Under the pieces are notes generated by a model that worked only from the letters and a program-made list of their open reading frames with translations, did no database searches and was not told the origin of the DNA. From Imperialibacter sp040222385 (GTDB lineage: Bacteria; Bacteroidota; Bacteroidia; Cytophagales; Cyclobacteriaceae), in contig NZ_JAVKDF010000049.1 in the NCBI RefSeq assembly GCF_040222385.1, positions 238,013 through 302,012 on the forward strand: a stretch of 64,000 bases of DNA, in the 5' to 3' direction. Within the stretch, counting starts at the first letter, position 1, and each line of letters starts with the position of its first letter. Below are positions 35,817-44,817 of this stretch, one piece after another. The position numbers were made by a program, and so were the translations under genes.

Positions 35817-36506
35817 TTACTCCAACTCCTCATGTTTTTGATCAAACAAGTTCCTGTATGCTTCTAGCTTTGTGCTTCTGGTGCCGTGAGATTCACTCAT
35901 AAATTGAGTGAGGTCCCTGGTAAACTCGTCAAGAGACCGAACGCTCTCTTTCAAGTAGGTAAGAGTGGCTTTCATTTCATCATTCAGGGTGCCATTCACA
36001 TATTCGTTTTCCAATAAGCCGATGAGTCCAAGGCAGCGGGCCATAGGTGAACGCACTCTGTGGGAGGTCATGTAAAGCAACGTTTCCAGCTCATGAACAT
36101 AGGCGGAAAGTTCTCTGCCCATTTCTTCCTTGTTCTTCTCATGCTTCTCAATCCTGGACTTGATAGTTGCAAGGAGGACATCGACATCGTATGGCTTGAT
36201 GATATAATCATCTGCACCAAGTTGGATACCGTTCATTTGATCTGTAGTATGTGCCTGGCCGGTAACAAAAATGAAAGGAGTGCCAGCTGTTTTTAAGTTC
36301 TTGGCCAACTGCATAAAAACACCAAACCCATCCAAATAAGGCATCGAAACATCACAGAGAATCAAGTCAGGGGTATTTTGTTCCGCTAACGCCACTCCTT
36401 CTTTTCCATTGACTGCAGCAATCACCTGATAGCCTTCCAGCTCCAAAATGTCGACTGTGTTTTCACGAACGCCCAGATCGTCTTCTATCACCAAAATCAA
36501 CTTCAT
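35817..36506 (-). CDS. Response regulator receiver fused to a DHp-like helix pair, no kinase or DNA-binding domain
   Basis: 229 residues. Receiver domain at about 1-120 with acidic pair E8/D9/D10, phosphoacceptor D52 (LCDVSMP), Thr in FVTGQ and Lys in IIKPYD. Residues about 125-200 contain a helix pair with TSHRVRSPMARCLGL, which resembles the H-box of HisKA dimerisation domains (His near 149). No HATPase and no DNA-binding domain follow. It could pass phosphate or sequester a kinase; function unknown. Confidence 0.82.
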   Translation of the reverse strand: MKLILVIEDDLGVRENTVDILELEGYQVIAAVNGKEGVALAEQNTPDLILCDVSMPYLDGFGVFMQLAKNLKTAGTPFIFVTGQAHTTDQMNGIQLGADDYIIKPYDVDVLLATIKSRIEKHEKNKEEMGRELSAYVHELETLLYMTSHRVRSPMARCLGLIGLLENEYVNGTLNDEMKATLTYLKESVRSLDEFTRDLTQFMSESHGTRSTKLEAYRNLFDQKHEELE

Positions 36507-36722
36507 AGTCCTTTCGGTTAATGTCGGAAATTAGAAAAAATCAAAGGCAGCTATCTAAAGCTAAAGTTTTTTCTAAAATTTCACATAATATCAATGTCTT
36601 TTTTATTAAAAAAGAATGGTACATCTCTACAATGCACGAAGCGTGCGTTCATTATTTCGGCAAGGCTGCAAATGTGGGAAACAGGTGATTGAAATGCCTT
36701 GACACCTCTTTTGGTAGTATGT

Positions 36723-36753
36723 AAAAACCTCACTCTACTGGCGATGCAGTAGA
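36723..36753 (-). terminator. Terminator of the AraC-type regulator gene
   Basis: Minus strand: TCTACTG/CAGTAGA stem (complement of 36734-36753), then a T-rich tract (complement of 36723-36727), just after the AraC stop at 36761. Confidence 0.6.
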
Positions 36754-36760
36754 ATTGGTT

Positions 36761-37777
36761 TTAGCCTGTATTTCGCCACTGATCCGGCGTTTTATCAGTC
36801 CATTTTTTAAATGCTTTAAAGAAAGAGTTGGGGTCAGAGAACCCACATTCAAAAGCAATTTCTTTTAAGCTCAGTCGGTCGTTGCGGAGCAGTTGGCACG
36901 CCAAATCTTTTCTCACTTCGTCAATCACCCGCTGGAAGGCTGTTTTTTCACTTTGCAGCTTCCTTTGCAAGCTCCTCTCACTCAACGAGAAATGGTTGGC
37001 TGCCGCTTTTAAGTCGGGGGTGTTTTTAATGTTGGTCTTTAAATAGGCCTCAAGCTGAGTCTTGAACAATTCTTTGTCTTGCTGTGCGCTCTGCTCAAGG
37101 TATTGTTTCAAATGCTCCCATAGCTGCGGGTTGGCGAACGGCAGGGGCCGCAAGAAAACATCCGCTTTAAACACCAAATAACAACCGTCCCCCATCAATG
37201 GCTCAATACCCACTGTCCTCCTCATTACCGACCGCTCAGGCCCTGGTAACTCGTAAGGAAGGGTAAGCGAAACAGGCTCGGCTATTTCAGCATCGAACCA
37301 TTCTTTCACTATCCTCATCATTCCGTAAAGGAACATTTCGATAGTTACCTGAAAGGGACGTAGCTTCCAGAGGGTAGGATTACTAGTTGTAATTTTGGAA
37401 GCAACATACTCACCCCTTCGTTCAACGGCCGGACTAAAAATGCCATTTAGCTTTCCGTAATATTTGTAGAAAGCTTCCGACACATCCTCCAGCGTAGGAC
37501 TTACCTGCACTAGCTGACCCAGTGCCCCCAGCATGTTAATTTGTCCGAGTGAAAAGTGCTTGTACTCAATATCGTAGGCCATTTGTCCATCCGGATAGTG
37601 TGCATTGACATGTTCAATTATCCGAAAAAACATTTCGGCGGGTATCATGGCTGTGGTGGACAAGGATCCCACCGATGTATAATCTGTAGAATTTTGCAGT
37701 AAATGGCCATACCCCGCCACTTCCACTTTCTTCATCAGGTGCCCCACGATATTGGCTGATATCATCATGGGCGTCAA
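36761..37777 (-). CDS. AraC family transcriptional regulator
   Basis: 338 residues: an N-terminal arabinose-binding-like domain (about 1-200) and a C-terminal double HTH from about 240, with ERSLQRKLQSEKTAFQRVIDE-type helices and FSDPNSFFKAFKKW. Length fits the OruR/ArgR-like branch. Divergent from the FAD monooxygenase 97 bases away, so it probably regulates it. Confidence 0.88.
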   Translation of the reverse strand: MTPMMISANIVGHLMKKVEVAGYGHLLQNSTDYTSVGSLSTTAMIPAEMFFRIIEHVNAHYPDGQMAYDIEYKHFSLGQINMLGALGQLVQVSPTLEDVSEAFYKYYGKLNGIFSPAVERRGEYVASKITTSNPTLWKLRPFQVTIEMFLYGMMRIVKEWFDAEIAEPVSLTLPYELPGPERSVMRRTVGIEPLMGDGCYLVFKADVFLRPLPFANPQLWEHLKQYLEQSAQQDKELFKTQLEAYLKTNIKNTPDLKAAANHFSLSERSLQRKLQSEKTAFQRVIDEVRKDLACQLLRNDRLSLKEIAFECGFSDPNSFFKAFKKWTDKTPDQWRNTG

Positions 37778-37874
37778 TTTAACTACTTTGTCGTGATTGG
37801 CAAGTACTTTGGCGGGTTTGGAAAATTCCAGAACTGCTCTTTGCCGTAAAATTGCATAACCAAATTATTAAAAT

Positions 37875-39014
37875 ATGAAGGCAGTAATAGCAGGAGGCGG
37901 AATAGGAGGGTTAACGACCGCCATCGCACTGGAAAAGCTAGGGCATGAAGTAGAAGTGTATGAAGCAGCACCAGAGTTCAAATCTGTGGGCGCCGGTCTT
38001 GGTCTGGCAGCGAATGCTGTCAAAGCATTTGACCATCTGGGCCTGAAGGACGAAGTACTGGCTGCAGGTCAGCTACTTCCCAGTGCAAAACTCTTGACCA
38101 AAAAAGGAGCAGTCATTACTCAGGTAGATTCACTAAAAATAAGCGCAAAATATGGTGTTGATAACTTTGCTATTCACCGTGCCGACCTGCACGCAGTGTT
38201 ACTCAAAAACCTTAAGAAAACTAAACTCGTCACCGGAAAAAAAGCGGAGGCCTGTAGTGAAAGTGCATCTGGTGTCGAAGTAAAATTTACTGACGGAACC
38301 TCAGCCTCCGGCGATTTTTTAATAGCCGCTGACGGCATTCACTCCCAAATAAGGAAGCAATTTTTACCTATGTCGGCACCACGATATGCCGGCTACACCT
38401 GCTGGAGAGCTGTGGTTCCGCAACCCAAACAACGGATAGAGTTGCCTTCAGAAACATGGGGAGAAGGCGCACGGTTTGGCATCGTTCCTTTGAAGGATGA
38501 TAGGATTTACTGGTTTGCCTGCCTCAACGCAAGGCAACATGATCTGTCGGTGCGCAACTTCAAAAAAGGAAACCTTCTATGGCACTTCGACGACTTCCAT
38601 GAACCAGTGGCAGAACTCATCCAGAGTGCGGCACAGAAAGACATCATCTGGAGTGACATCATTGACCTTGCTCCAATCGACAAGTTTGCCTTTGGTAAGG
38701 TGCTGCTGGCGGGCGATGCAGGTCACGCTACCACGCCCAATATGGGACAGGGGGCCTGCCAGGCGATTGAAGATGCAGCGTTTCTTTACTCGATCCTGCA
38801 GGGCGCTGGAAGCATTGAGGAGAAGTTCCGCCGGTTCGAAAAGGTCAGGAAGCCACGAACCAAAAAGATAGTGGAAAACTCATGGCTAATAGGCCGGGTG
38901 GCTCAATGGGAAAAGCCCTGGGCAGCCGGGTTGCGTAACAAGCTGTTTAGCATGGTTCCACAAAGCGTTCAGGAGAAGCAATTGGCTTTTTTGTATGAGG
39001 TGGAGTTCAAGTAA
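37875..39014 (+). CDS. FAD-dependent aromatic-type monooxygenase
   Basis: 379 residues. GGGIGGLTTAIALEKLG near 6 (FAD), the DG motif AADGIHSQIR near 156, and GDAGHATTPNMGQGA near 285. Similar to salicylate hydroxylase or urate oxidase-type enzymes. Likely oxidises an aromatic or heterocyclic compound. Divergent from AraC-type regulator. Confidence 0.85.
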   Translation: MKAVIAGGGIGGLTTAIALEKLGHEVEVYEAAPEFKSVGAGLGLAANAVKAFDHLGLKDEVLAAGQLLPSAKLLTKKGAVITQVDSLKISAKYGVDNFAIHRADLHAVLLKNLKKTKLVTGKKAEACSESASGVEVKFTDGTSASGDFLIAADGIHSQIRKQFLPMSAPRYAGYTCWRAVVPQPKQRIELPSETWGEGARFGIVPLKDDRIYWFACLNARQHDLSVRNFKKGNLLWHFDDFHEPVAELIQSAAQKDIIWSDIIDLAPIDKFAFGKVLLAGDAGHATTPNMGQGACQAIEDAAFLYSILQGAGSIEEKFRRFEKVRKPRTKKIVENSWLIGRVAQWEKPWAAGLRNKLFSMVPQSVQEKQLAFLYEVEFK

Positions 39015-39083
39015 ATTCAGAGACAACTCTTTATCAAATGTTTAGTATCTTCATCTGCAATAATTAAAGCGTGAGCAGGTAGT

Positions 39084-40265
39084 TTGAAACTTCTCTTATC
39101 CATTTTTATTACGCTTGTGTCAATCAAGGCATTGGCGCAAGAGGGAGGTACTGATATTGTTATCGGAAAATCGCATGTTATTCATTCCAAAATCCTGAAT
39201 GAAAAACGGCACTATGCGGTGTATCTTCCTGATGGCTACAGTAATAAATCATCCCATCCGAAGAGCTATCCAGTGATGTATGTGCTGGATGGTGAGAGTC
39301 ATTTTCATAGTATAAGCGGCATTGTTGATGCCAGGTCACCCTTCTACCTTCCACAAATGATAGTCGTTGCCATTGGCAATACAGACAGATGGCGGGACTT
39401 GACGCCAACCAGCAATGACTCATTGTTGGAGAAACCCAATAGTAAGGCTAAGACGACTGGCGGCGGAAAGGAGTTTCTAGACTTTATCGAGAAAGAGTTG
39501 ATCCCTCACATCGACAAAACCTACCTCACGGCTCCATTTAGACTATTCGTTGGGCATTCTCTTGGCGGTTTGCTGGCGCTCTATTCAGCCTACTCCCGGC
39601 CGGGTCTGTTCAATGCCTTTATCGCCATCGATCCGACCGTTGGATGGGACGATAATATGGTGATAAAAAAGTTCGAAGAAGAGGCCATGCAAGCAAAACT
39701 TGCTAACAAGTCATTCTTCTTAGGCCTGTCCAATCGCAACAATGGGAACAGCTCGAAGCGTTTAACAACAGATCGGGCTGTCGATAGAATTGTGACGACC
39801 TTGCAAACATCTGGAGCATCGGGACTTAGATTCAACTATGAAAAATACGAAACTGAAACCCATGGTTCCGTGCCACTTTTCGCAGAATTGGATGGGCTCC
39901 ATTTTATTTTTGAGAAATACCGCATCAACACCGAGTCGGATACCCCTGATGCAGCAAAACTAAAAACCCATTTTGAACGATTCTCCGAAGATGTCCATTT
40001 TTCGTTTCTGCCTCCTGAAGTAGTCGTTAACGTCGTAGCCTACAACTTTATGGTTCAAAAAGAATACGACAAGGCACTTGAATGCTACCTCTTGAATATT
40101 AAAAACTATCCTAAAAGCAGCTCCGCTTATCTGACAGTCGGCGACATATACCGGGACAAAAAACGAGATTGGAAAAAGGCCCTGGAATATTACGAAAGAT
40201 ACCTGAAAATTAATCCTGGTGCGACTATGGTAAAAAACCGGATCAGATCATTAGATCAACAATGA
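39084..40265 (+). CDS. Secreted esterase (alpha/beta hydrolase) with C-terminal TPR
   Basis: 393 residues, TTG start chosen because the signal peptide (about 1-18, ending KALAQ) begins there. The nucleophile elbow is GHSLGG near 155; YPVMYVLDGESHF is typical of esterase D / enterochelin esterase. Residues about 310-393 hold TPR-like repeats (YDKALECYLLNIKNYP, WKKALEYYERYLKINP). It overlaps the next gene (ATGA). Confidence 0.85.
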   Translation: MKLLLSIFITLVSIKALAQEGGTDIVIGKSHVIHSKILNEKRHYAVYLPDGYSNKSSHPKSYPVMYVLDGESHFHSISGIVDARSPFYLPQMIVVAIGNTDRWRDLTPTSNDSLLEKPNSKAKTTGGGKEFLDFIEKELIPHIDKTYLTAPFRLFVGHSLGGLLALYSAYSRPGLFNAFIAIDPTVGWDDNMVIKKFEEEAMQAKLANKSFFLGLSNRNNGNSSKRLTTDRAVDRIVTTLQTSGASGLRFNYEKYETETHGSVPLFAELDGLHFIFEKYRINTESDTPDAAKLKTHFERFSEDVHFSFLPPEVVVNVVAYNFMVQKEYDKALECYLLNIKNYPKSSSAYLTVGDIYRDKKRDWKKALEYYERYLKINPGATMVKNRIRSLDQQ

Positions 40266-40615
40266 CTAACTTTCCTCTGAAATTATTACCTAACCATAAA
40301 AACGCAATTGTTTCCGAAAGAAAGCTGCGGGAATATTGCTTAAACAAAAGCCATCCTACCGGTAAATATAAAGCGAGGGTTTTTGAAGCAGTGTTGGGCC
40401 TTGCCGAAGATGATGTGGGAGTACTTATCAATGCAATTCTCGACGGCATTGCTATATCTGAAGCTCATGAAAAGTCAGCAGACAAGTATGGTAGGCGCTA
40501 TTCCGTTCCAATCAATATTCGTATCTTTGATAAAGAAGCACTGTTAATTACGGGTTGGATAATTCCAAATAGTGAACAATTTCCAAAGCTTACATCCTGT
40601 TACTTAAAAGTATAG
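40262..40615 (+). CDS. DUF6883-like small protein
   Basis: 117 residues, coupled to the esterase gene by ATGA overlap and to DUF4926 by 3 bases. Segments such as NHKNAIVSERKLREYCLN and HPTGKYKARVFEAVLGL fit the DUF6883 family, which I know mostly next to DUF4926. Activity unknown; AT-rich compared with neighbours. Confidence 0.65.
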   Translation: MTNFPLKLLPNHKNAIVSERKLREYCLNKSHPTGKYKARVFEAVLGLAEDDVGVLINAILDGIAISEAHEKSADKYGRRYSVPINIRIFDKEALLITGWIIPNSEQFPKLTSCYLKV

Positions 40616-40618
40616 GTA

Positions 40619-40843
40619 ATGAAAAGAACAAAAATAAAACTACTCGACACTGTTGCTCTCGTTAAAGATATGCCTGAGTTTGGTCTGGTGTCGGGGCAGG
40701 TTGGAACCGTAGTGGAGCTTCACAGCAGTTCAGCCTTTGAAATTGAATTTGCGAACTTGAAGGGTGAGACAATAGCCGAATTACCCCTTGCAGCAAACGA
40801 TATTATGCTACTTCACTACGAAAAAGACCTGGCAAATAGTTAA
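40619..40843 (+). CDS. DUF4926 family protein
   Basis: 74 residues with the DUF4926 pattern (KLLDTVALVKD, GQVGTVVEL, EFANLKGETIAE). An SH3-like beta fold is plausible. It is paired with the DUF6883-like gene, which suggests they work together. Confidence 0.7.
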   Translation: MKRTKIKLLDTVALVKDMPEFGLVSGQVGTVVELHSSSAFEIEFANLKGETIAELPLAANDIMLLHYEKDLANS

Positions 40844-40848
40844 TTTTT

Positions 40849-41901
40849 CTAAATATCCTTCACACACCTGAATCCTGTATGGTTGAGTCCTGAGTCGTGG
40901 CTGGAGCTCATGCGGCGGGTTACCCGGTAACCGCTGCAATAACTGTCGTTGCACAGAAAAGAACCGCCTCGCACCACATGCTTTTCAGCATAAGGCTCGT
41001 TGGGATCGTAGAAGGAATCCGGGCCTTTTGGGTTTTCCACTTTACCCTGCTCCTCAGCCATTTTGTAGGCTTCTTCATGGTATTTGTCGGAGCACCATTC
41101 CCACACATTGCCGGCCATATCATAAAGCCCGTAGCCATTGGCTGGGAATGACTTGACCGGCGCAGCACCAAAAAAGCCATCCTTCACCTCGTTATCGTAG
41201 GGAAAGAAGCCCTGCCAGAAATTCGCTTTAGTAAATGCAGTCTCCACCGATTCATTGCCCCAGGGGTACTTCACTCCTTCCTGGCCTCCCATCGAGGCCC
41301 ACTCCCACTCCGCCTCAGTAGGCAGTCTCTTACCAGCCCATTGGGCATATGCCAGGGCATCGTCGTAAGCTATGTGGACAGCCGGGAAATTCATTTTTCC
41401 CTCAAGGGAAGACTCCGGCCCTTCCGGGTGCTGCCAGTTGGCCCCTATCACCCATTCCCACCATTGGCTGTAGTCCCGCAGGTTTACAGGGCCTTCAGTT
41501 GCCCGGAAAACCAGGGAGCCTGGTGCCAGGATTGAATCCGCTGGCTTAGGTGTGCCAGGAGGCAGCTGCTTGGCCATTTCCTCCCAATCGATGGCTCTTT
41601 CTGCAATAGTGATATAACCCGTGACATCTACAAATGCTTTGAACTGTGCATTAGTAACCTCATGCTCATCCATGAAAAAGGCAGAAACCTCTACTTGATG
41701 GTTAGGGTACTCATTGGGTGAAGCCTCTTCCGATTTGCCACCCATTGTAAAGGTGCCAGACGGGATGAAGACCATTTCTTCAGGAGCATTAGCCGAGTCC
41801 CCAGCTTGCGACTGGATTGCAGAAGAAGTTTTGCTTGTTGGTGTAGAGCAGGAAAGCGCCATACCTATTGCCAAAACGAAAATTGAAAGCTTTTTAGTCA
41901 T
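40849..41901 (-). CDS. Formylglycine-generating enzyme (FGE/SUMF1) family lipoprotein
   Basis: 350 residues from the ATG at 41901; the frame is open further upstream but a lipoprotein signal (LAIGMALSC) begins here. FGE domain: MVFIPSGTFTMGG, EVTNAQFKAFVD, RLPTEAEWEWA, NVWEWCSDKY, HVVRGGSFLC. The C-terminal LCNDSYCSGYRV carries two Cys in the spacing of the catalytic pair of FGE. It would convert sulfatase Cys to formylglycine. A sulfatase with CTPSR lies 1.4 kb away. Confidence 0.85.
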   Translation of the reverse strand: MTKKLSIFVLAIGMALSCSTPTSKTSSAIQSQAGDSANAPEEMVFIPSGTFTMGGKSEEASPNEYPNHQVEVSAFFMDEHEVTNAQFKAFVDVTGYITIAERAIDWEEMAKQLPPGTPKPADSILAPGSLVFRATEGPVNLRDYSQWWEWVIGANWQHPEGPESSLEGKMNFPAVHIAYDDALAYAQWAGKRLPTEAEWEWASMGGQEGVKYPWGNESVETAFTKANFWQGFFPYDNEVKDGFFGAAPVKSFPANGYGLYDMAGNVWEWCSDKYHEEAYKMAEEQGKVENPKGPDSFYDPNEPYAEKHVVRGGSFLCNDSYCSGYRVTRRMSSSHDSGLNHTGFRCVKDI

Positions 41902-42230
41902 CCAAGAGGATTTTTTACAATGGCCAAAATAAGAAATATAATCGACCCAACCGGGCCAGTCATTGAACTTTATCAAACGGCTTGTTAATAGCAATATTGA
42001 ATAGAAAGATGTAGGCCGCAGCGTATTTTACCAATTTATTCCCAGACAGAATTCCACCGGTTCAGTAAATCAGATATGCACCTGTGATACTGGTCTACTC
42101 CATAGATTTTTGGCTTAGTCAAGGTCGTAAGCCGGGAGACTGGAGGTCTGCTTCTGTTAAGAACAATCATATTTTTGCTTTGGAGAAAAGGCAGCCACAG
42201 TGAGGGGGTCGCTGAAAGCAATGCTCAATG
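41902..42230. other. Intergenic region without clear gene
   Basis: 329 bases upstream of the FGE gene. One 61-codon ORF (42036-42221) has no family resemblance. Nothing else seen. Confidence 0.4.
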
Positions 42231-43130
42231 TCATATATCCAAGTCTACAACAACTGGTAAATGATCTGACAAAATCAAAGCGGTATCTGTGGTAATGATC
42301 TCAGCACGGGTAACCTTTTTTGCTACATCCTTAGTGGCAAAAACGTAATCTAATCGTCTTTTATCCCCGTGCTCACCTTCCTTTTCTATCAACGTTGGAA
42401 AGCTCCCGGAAAATTCATAACCGGAAGATCGCCTGCTGGCCTCAAGATCAATTAATCCAAAATCCAATACCTGCTGAATGACTGAGTAGTCCAGCTGACC
42501 ATTATTCAGGTTTTGTTCATTGTACAAAGAATCTCGCTGGTCAAAAAATGGTTCCAGCCTTCCATGTGTATAGTAAACAGAGTCGAGTGGCGAAAATGTG
42601 TTAAAATCACCAGCAAGGATTACTTTCGAATCCGTGGGTAATGATTCAATATTCTGAAGAATCTGATCTATTTCAACCTTTCTGGTTTGCCAGTTGGAAG
42701 GATGCAAATGAATTACATAAACATAAATGCCTTGTATCCGCACTCGCATCAATCCATGATGAAAGCCTTCCCGGATTCGCTGAATGTCTTCAATAGGATA
42801 CTTTGATGTGATTCCCGTTGGAAACCCTTCTTCCTTTAGTAATACGCTGTATGGATGCCCATAACTTTTAGCATCTTCAGCTAATTTCTCCTCCGTATAT
42901 TCATTCAACTCCTGAAGTGAGACAATGTCAGGTTGTTGCTCCTTCATCCAGTCAATCCAGGTCTTCTTTCTCTCAGGCACCTCGGTGAAACCGTACCACA
43001 CGTTGTAGGTGATTAGTCTTAAATTTTGGGATGACGCATTTCCGTCCTTTCTATCAGATTTGCATGAACTGAAGGATACAACAATGGCCGAAAAGGCTGC
43101 TATTAGAATGATGTTAACATATCTGTTCAT
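42231..43130 (-). CDS. Endonuclease/exonuclease/phosphatase family lipoprotein
   Basis: 299 residues from the ATG at 43130 (an upstream in-frame start at 43211 is less likely because the lipobox SFSSC follows the ATG). EEP motifs: LITYNVWYG near 43, QELNEYTEE near 72, HLHPSNW near 140, AGDFNTFS near 173, SDHLPVVVDLDI at the end. It hydrolyses a phosphodiester or phosphomonoester; substrate unknown. Confidence 0.85.
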   Translation of the reverse strand: MNRYVNIILIAAFSAIVVSFSSCKSDRKDGNASSQNLRLITYNVWYGFTEVPERKKTWIDWMKEQQPDIVSLQELNEYTEEKLAEDAKSYGHPYSVLLKEEGFPTGITSKYPIEDIQRIREGFHHGLMRVRIQGIYVYVIHLHPSNWQTRKVEIDQILQNIESLPTDSKVILAGDFNTFSPLDSVYYTHGRLEPFFDQRDSLYNEQNLNNGQLDYSVIQQVLDFGLIDLEASRRSSGYEFSGSFPTLIEKEGEHGDKRRLDYVFATKDVAKKVTRAEIITTDTALILSDHLPVVVDLDI

Positions 43131-43246
43131 TTTTACGGGCTTTTCAAGTTGGGTAATATAGAAGCCAAAGAATGTCGGAATTCCATTGAATACCACAACC
43201 CCCCACTTCAATCGTCAATAGAATCTACTACAAAATGGCTTCAACC

Positions 43247-44713
43247 CTATTTGACTTCACTTGGCAATGGTTCGCCAATCCTCTTCTCAAGTTGGTTGGG
43301 CACCGCCTCGACACCTGCCGCATGCGCCACTACCATCTCTTCTATCTCCTTCTCTATCTGGGGGTTATCGTCAATTATGTCATACTTTTCAGAAGGATCC
43401 ACTGATAGGTTGAAGAGCTGCAATTTTTCCAATTTCTCCAATTGTTGCGGATAACCAGCAGGGTTGTTTTTATAGAAGTACAGTTTATAGTCTCCTTTTC
43501 TGGCTGCAAAAATACGCTCACTGTGATAGTAGATCATCTCGTTCCGTGGTGATGGGGCTCCTTTTTTCAACACATCAGTCAGGTCGTAGCCATCGTAAAT
43601 CCTATCCTGTGGTAAATCTACTCCAGCAAGGCTCGCCAAAGTAGGCAGCATGTCTAGGGTGCTACCAATGTCCGATACAATTTTGGGGCTGATCGTCCCC
43701 GGCCACCAGAAAATAGCCGGTTCTCTTTGGCCTCCTTCGTAACTCGTTCCTTTGGCACCGTATAGCAACCCAGAACTTCCACCATGGCTATCAAAAATAA
43801 CCCATGGCCCGTTGTCAGAAGTAAAAACAACTAAAGTGTTTTTATCAATCCCCAATTCCTTTAATGCATCCATTACTTTTCCGGCGCTCCAGTCAATCTC
43901 CTCCACAACATCTCCATAAAGTCCCCGCTCGCTACTTCCACGAAATTCATCGGAAGCGAAAAGTGGCACATGGGGTAAGTTGTACGCCAGGTAGAGGAAG
44001 AAAGGTTTGTCCTTGTTCGAAGTAATAAACTTCACTGCTTCCTCGGTATATCTTTTGGTAATGGTGTTCTGATCTGCGGGTCGTTCAACTATTTCCTCAT
44101 TTCGCATAAGTGGCACATTGAAGGTTTCTATTTTTGGATCCAAAAAAGCTGCCCTATAGTCGCCACCGTCATTCACCCTGTCCATGTCGTTACTATAGGG
44201 TATTCCAAAATATGAATCAAAACCATGCTGAGTAGGTAAATAAGTCGGCAAGTGGCCGAGATGCCATTTGCCAATGGCAGTAGTGGCATACCCTGCTCCC
44301 TTTAGGGCTTTGGCAATTGTAATTTCTGTTTGAGGCAAGCCTCCATCTGAATCGGGGAAAAGAACCCTTCGCTTATTACTTGTCATGCCACTTCTTACAG
44401 GATACCTGCCAGTGAGGAGTCCAGCCCTCGAAGGGGTACAGACATTTTCAGCCACATAAAAATTCGTCCACTTCTGCCCTTCATAGGCCATTTTATCAAG
44501 ATTTGGTGTCTTGATTGTCGGGTGTCCATAAACTCCCAAATCTCCATAGCCAAGGTCGTCGGCAAAAAGGATGACGAAATTGGGCCTTTGACCTCCGGTG
44601 TCCGATTCAACTGCTGGCTTATCAGTGGAAGAGCACTGCGCAAAAAAAATGAATGCCGTCAGGGTGGAAAGGCCGGTTATAACTTTTTGTAGAACAGCTT
44701 TAGAAATATGCAT
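43247..44713 (-). CDS. Lipoprotein sulfatase (arylsulfatase family, Cys type)
   Basis: 488 residues, lipobox FFAQC near residue 27. Metal residues in FADDLGYGD near 51; formylglycine motif CTPSRAGLLTGR near 92; GKWHLGH and TSDNGPW further on. It removes sulfate esters from polysaccharides or other compounds. The needed FGE is encoded 1.4 kb downstream on the same strand, with one EEP gene in between. Confidence 0.92.
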   Translation of the reverse strand: MHISKAVLQKVITGLSTLTAFIFFAQCSSTDKPAVESDTGGQRPNFVILFADDLGYGDLGVYGHPTIKTPNLDKMAYEGQKWTNFYVAENVCTPSRAGLLTGRYPVRSGMTSNKRRVLFPDSDGGLPQTEITIAKALKGAGYATTAIGKWHLGHLPTYLPTQHGFDSYFGIPYSNDMDRVNDGGDYRAAFLDPKIETFNVPLMRNEEIVERPADQNTITKRYTEEAVKFITSNKDKPFFLYLAYNLPHVPLFASDEFRGSSERGLYGDVVEEIDWSAGKVMDALKELGIDKNTLVVFTSDNGPWVIFDSHGGSSGLLYGAKGTSYEGGQREPAIFWWPGTISPKIVSDIGSTLDMLPTLASLAGVDLPQDRIYDGYDLTDVLKKGAPSPRNEMIYYHSERIFAARKGDYKLYFYKNNPAGYPQQLEKLEKLQLFNLSVDPSEKYDIIDDNPQIEKEIEEMVVAHAAGVEAVPNQLEKRIGEPLPSEVK

Positions 44714-44761
44714 AGGATTATCGTAGGTACGATGAAAATAGAAATTACATATTACAGCACC

Positions 44762-44791
44762 AAAAAAAGAGGCGAACTAACCGCCCGCCTC
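44762..44791 (-). terminator. Terminator of the GMC dehydrogenase operon
   Basis: Minus strand: GAGGCG/CGCCTC stem (complement of 44769-44791), followed by seven U residues (complement of 44762-44768). Confidence 0.8.
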
Positions 44792-44817
44792 ACTAGTCTT
44801 TCTTAAACTCGTTATTC

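Noticed and set aside
42036..42221. 61-codon ORF upstream of the FGE gene
   Set aside because: No family resemblance, no promoter and biased shadow-like composition.
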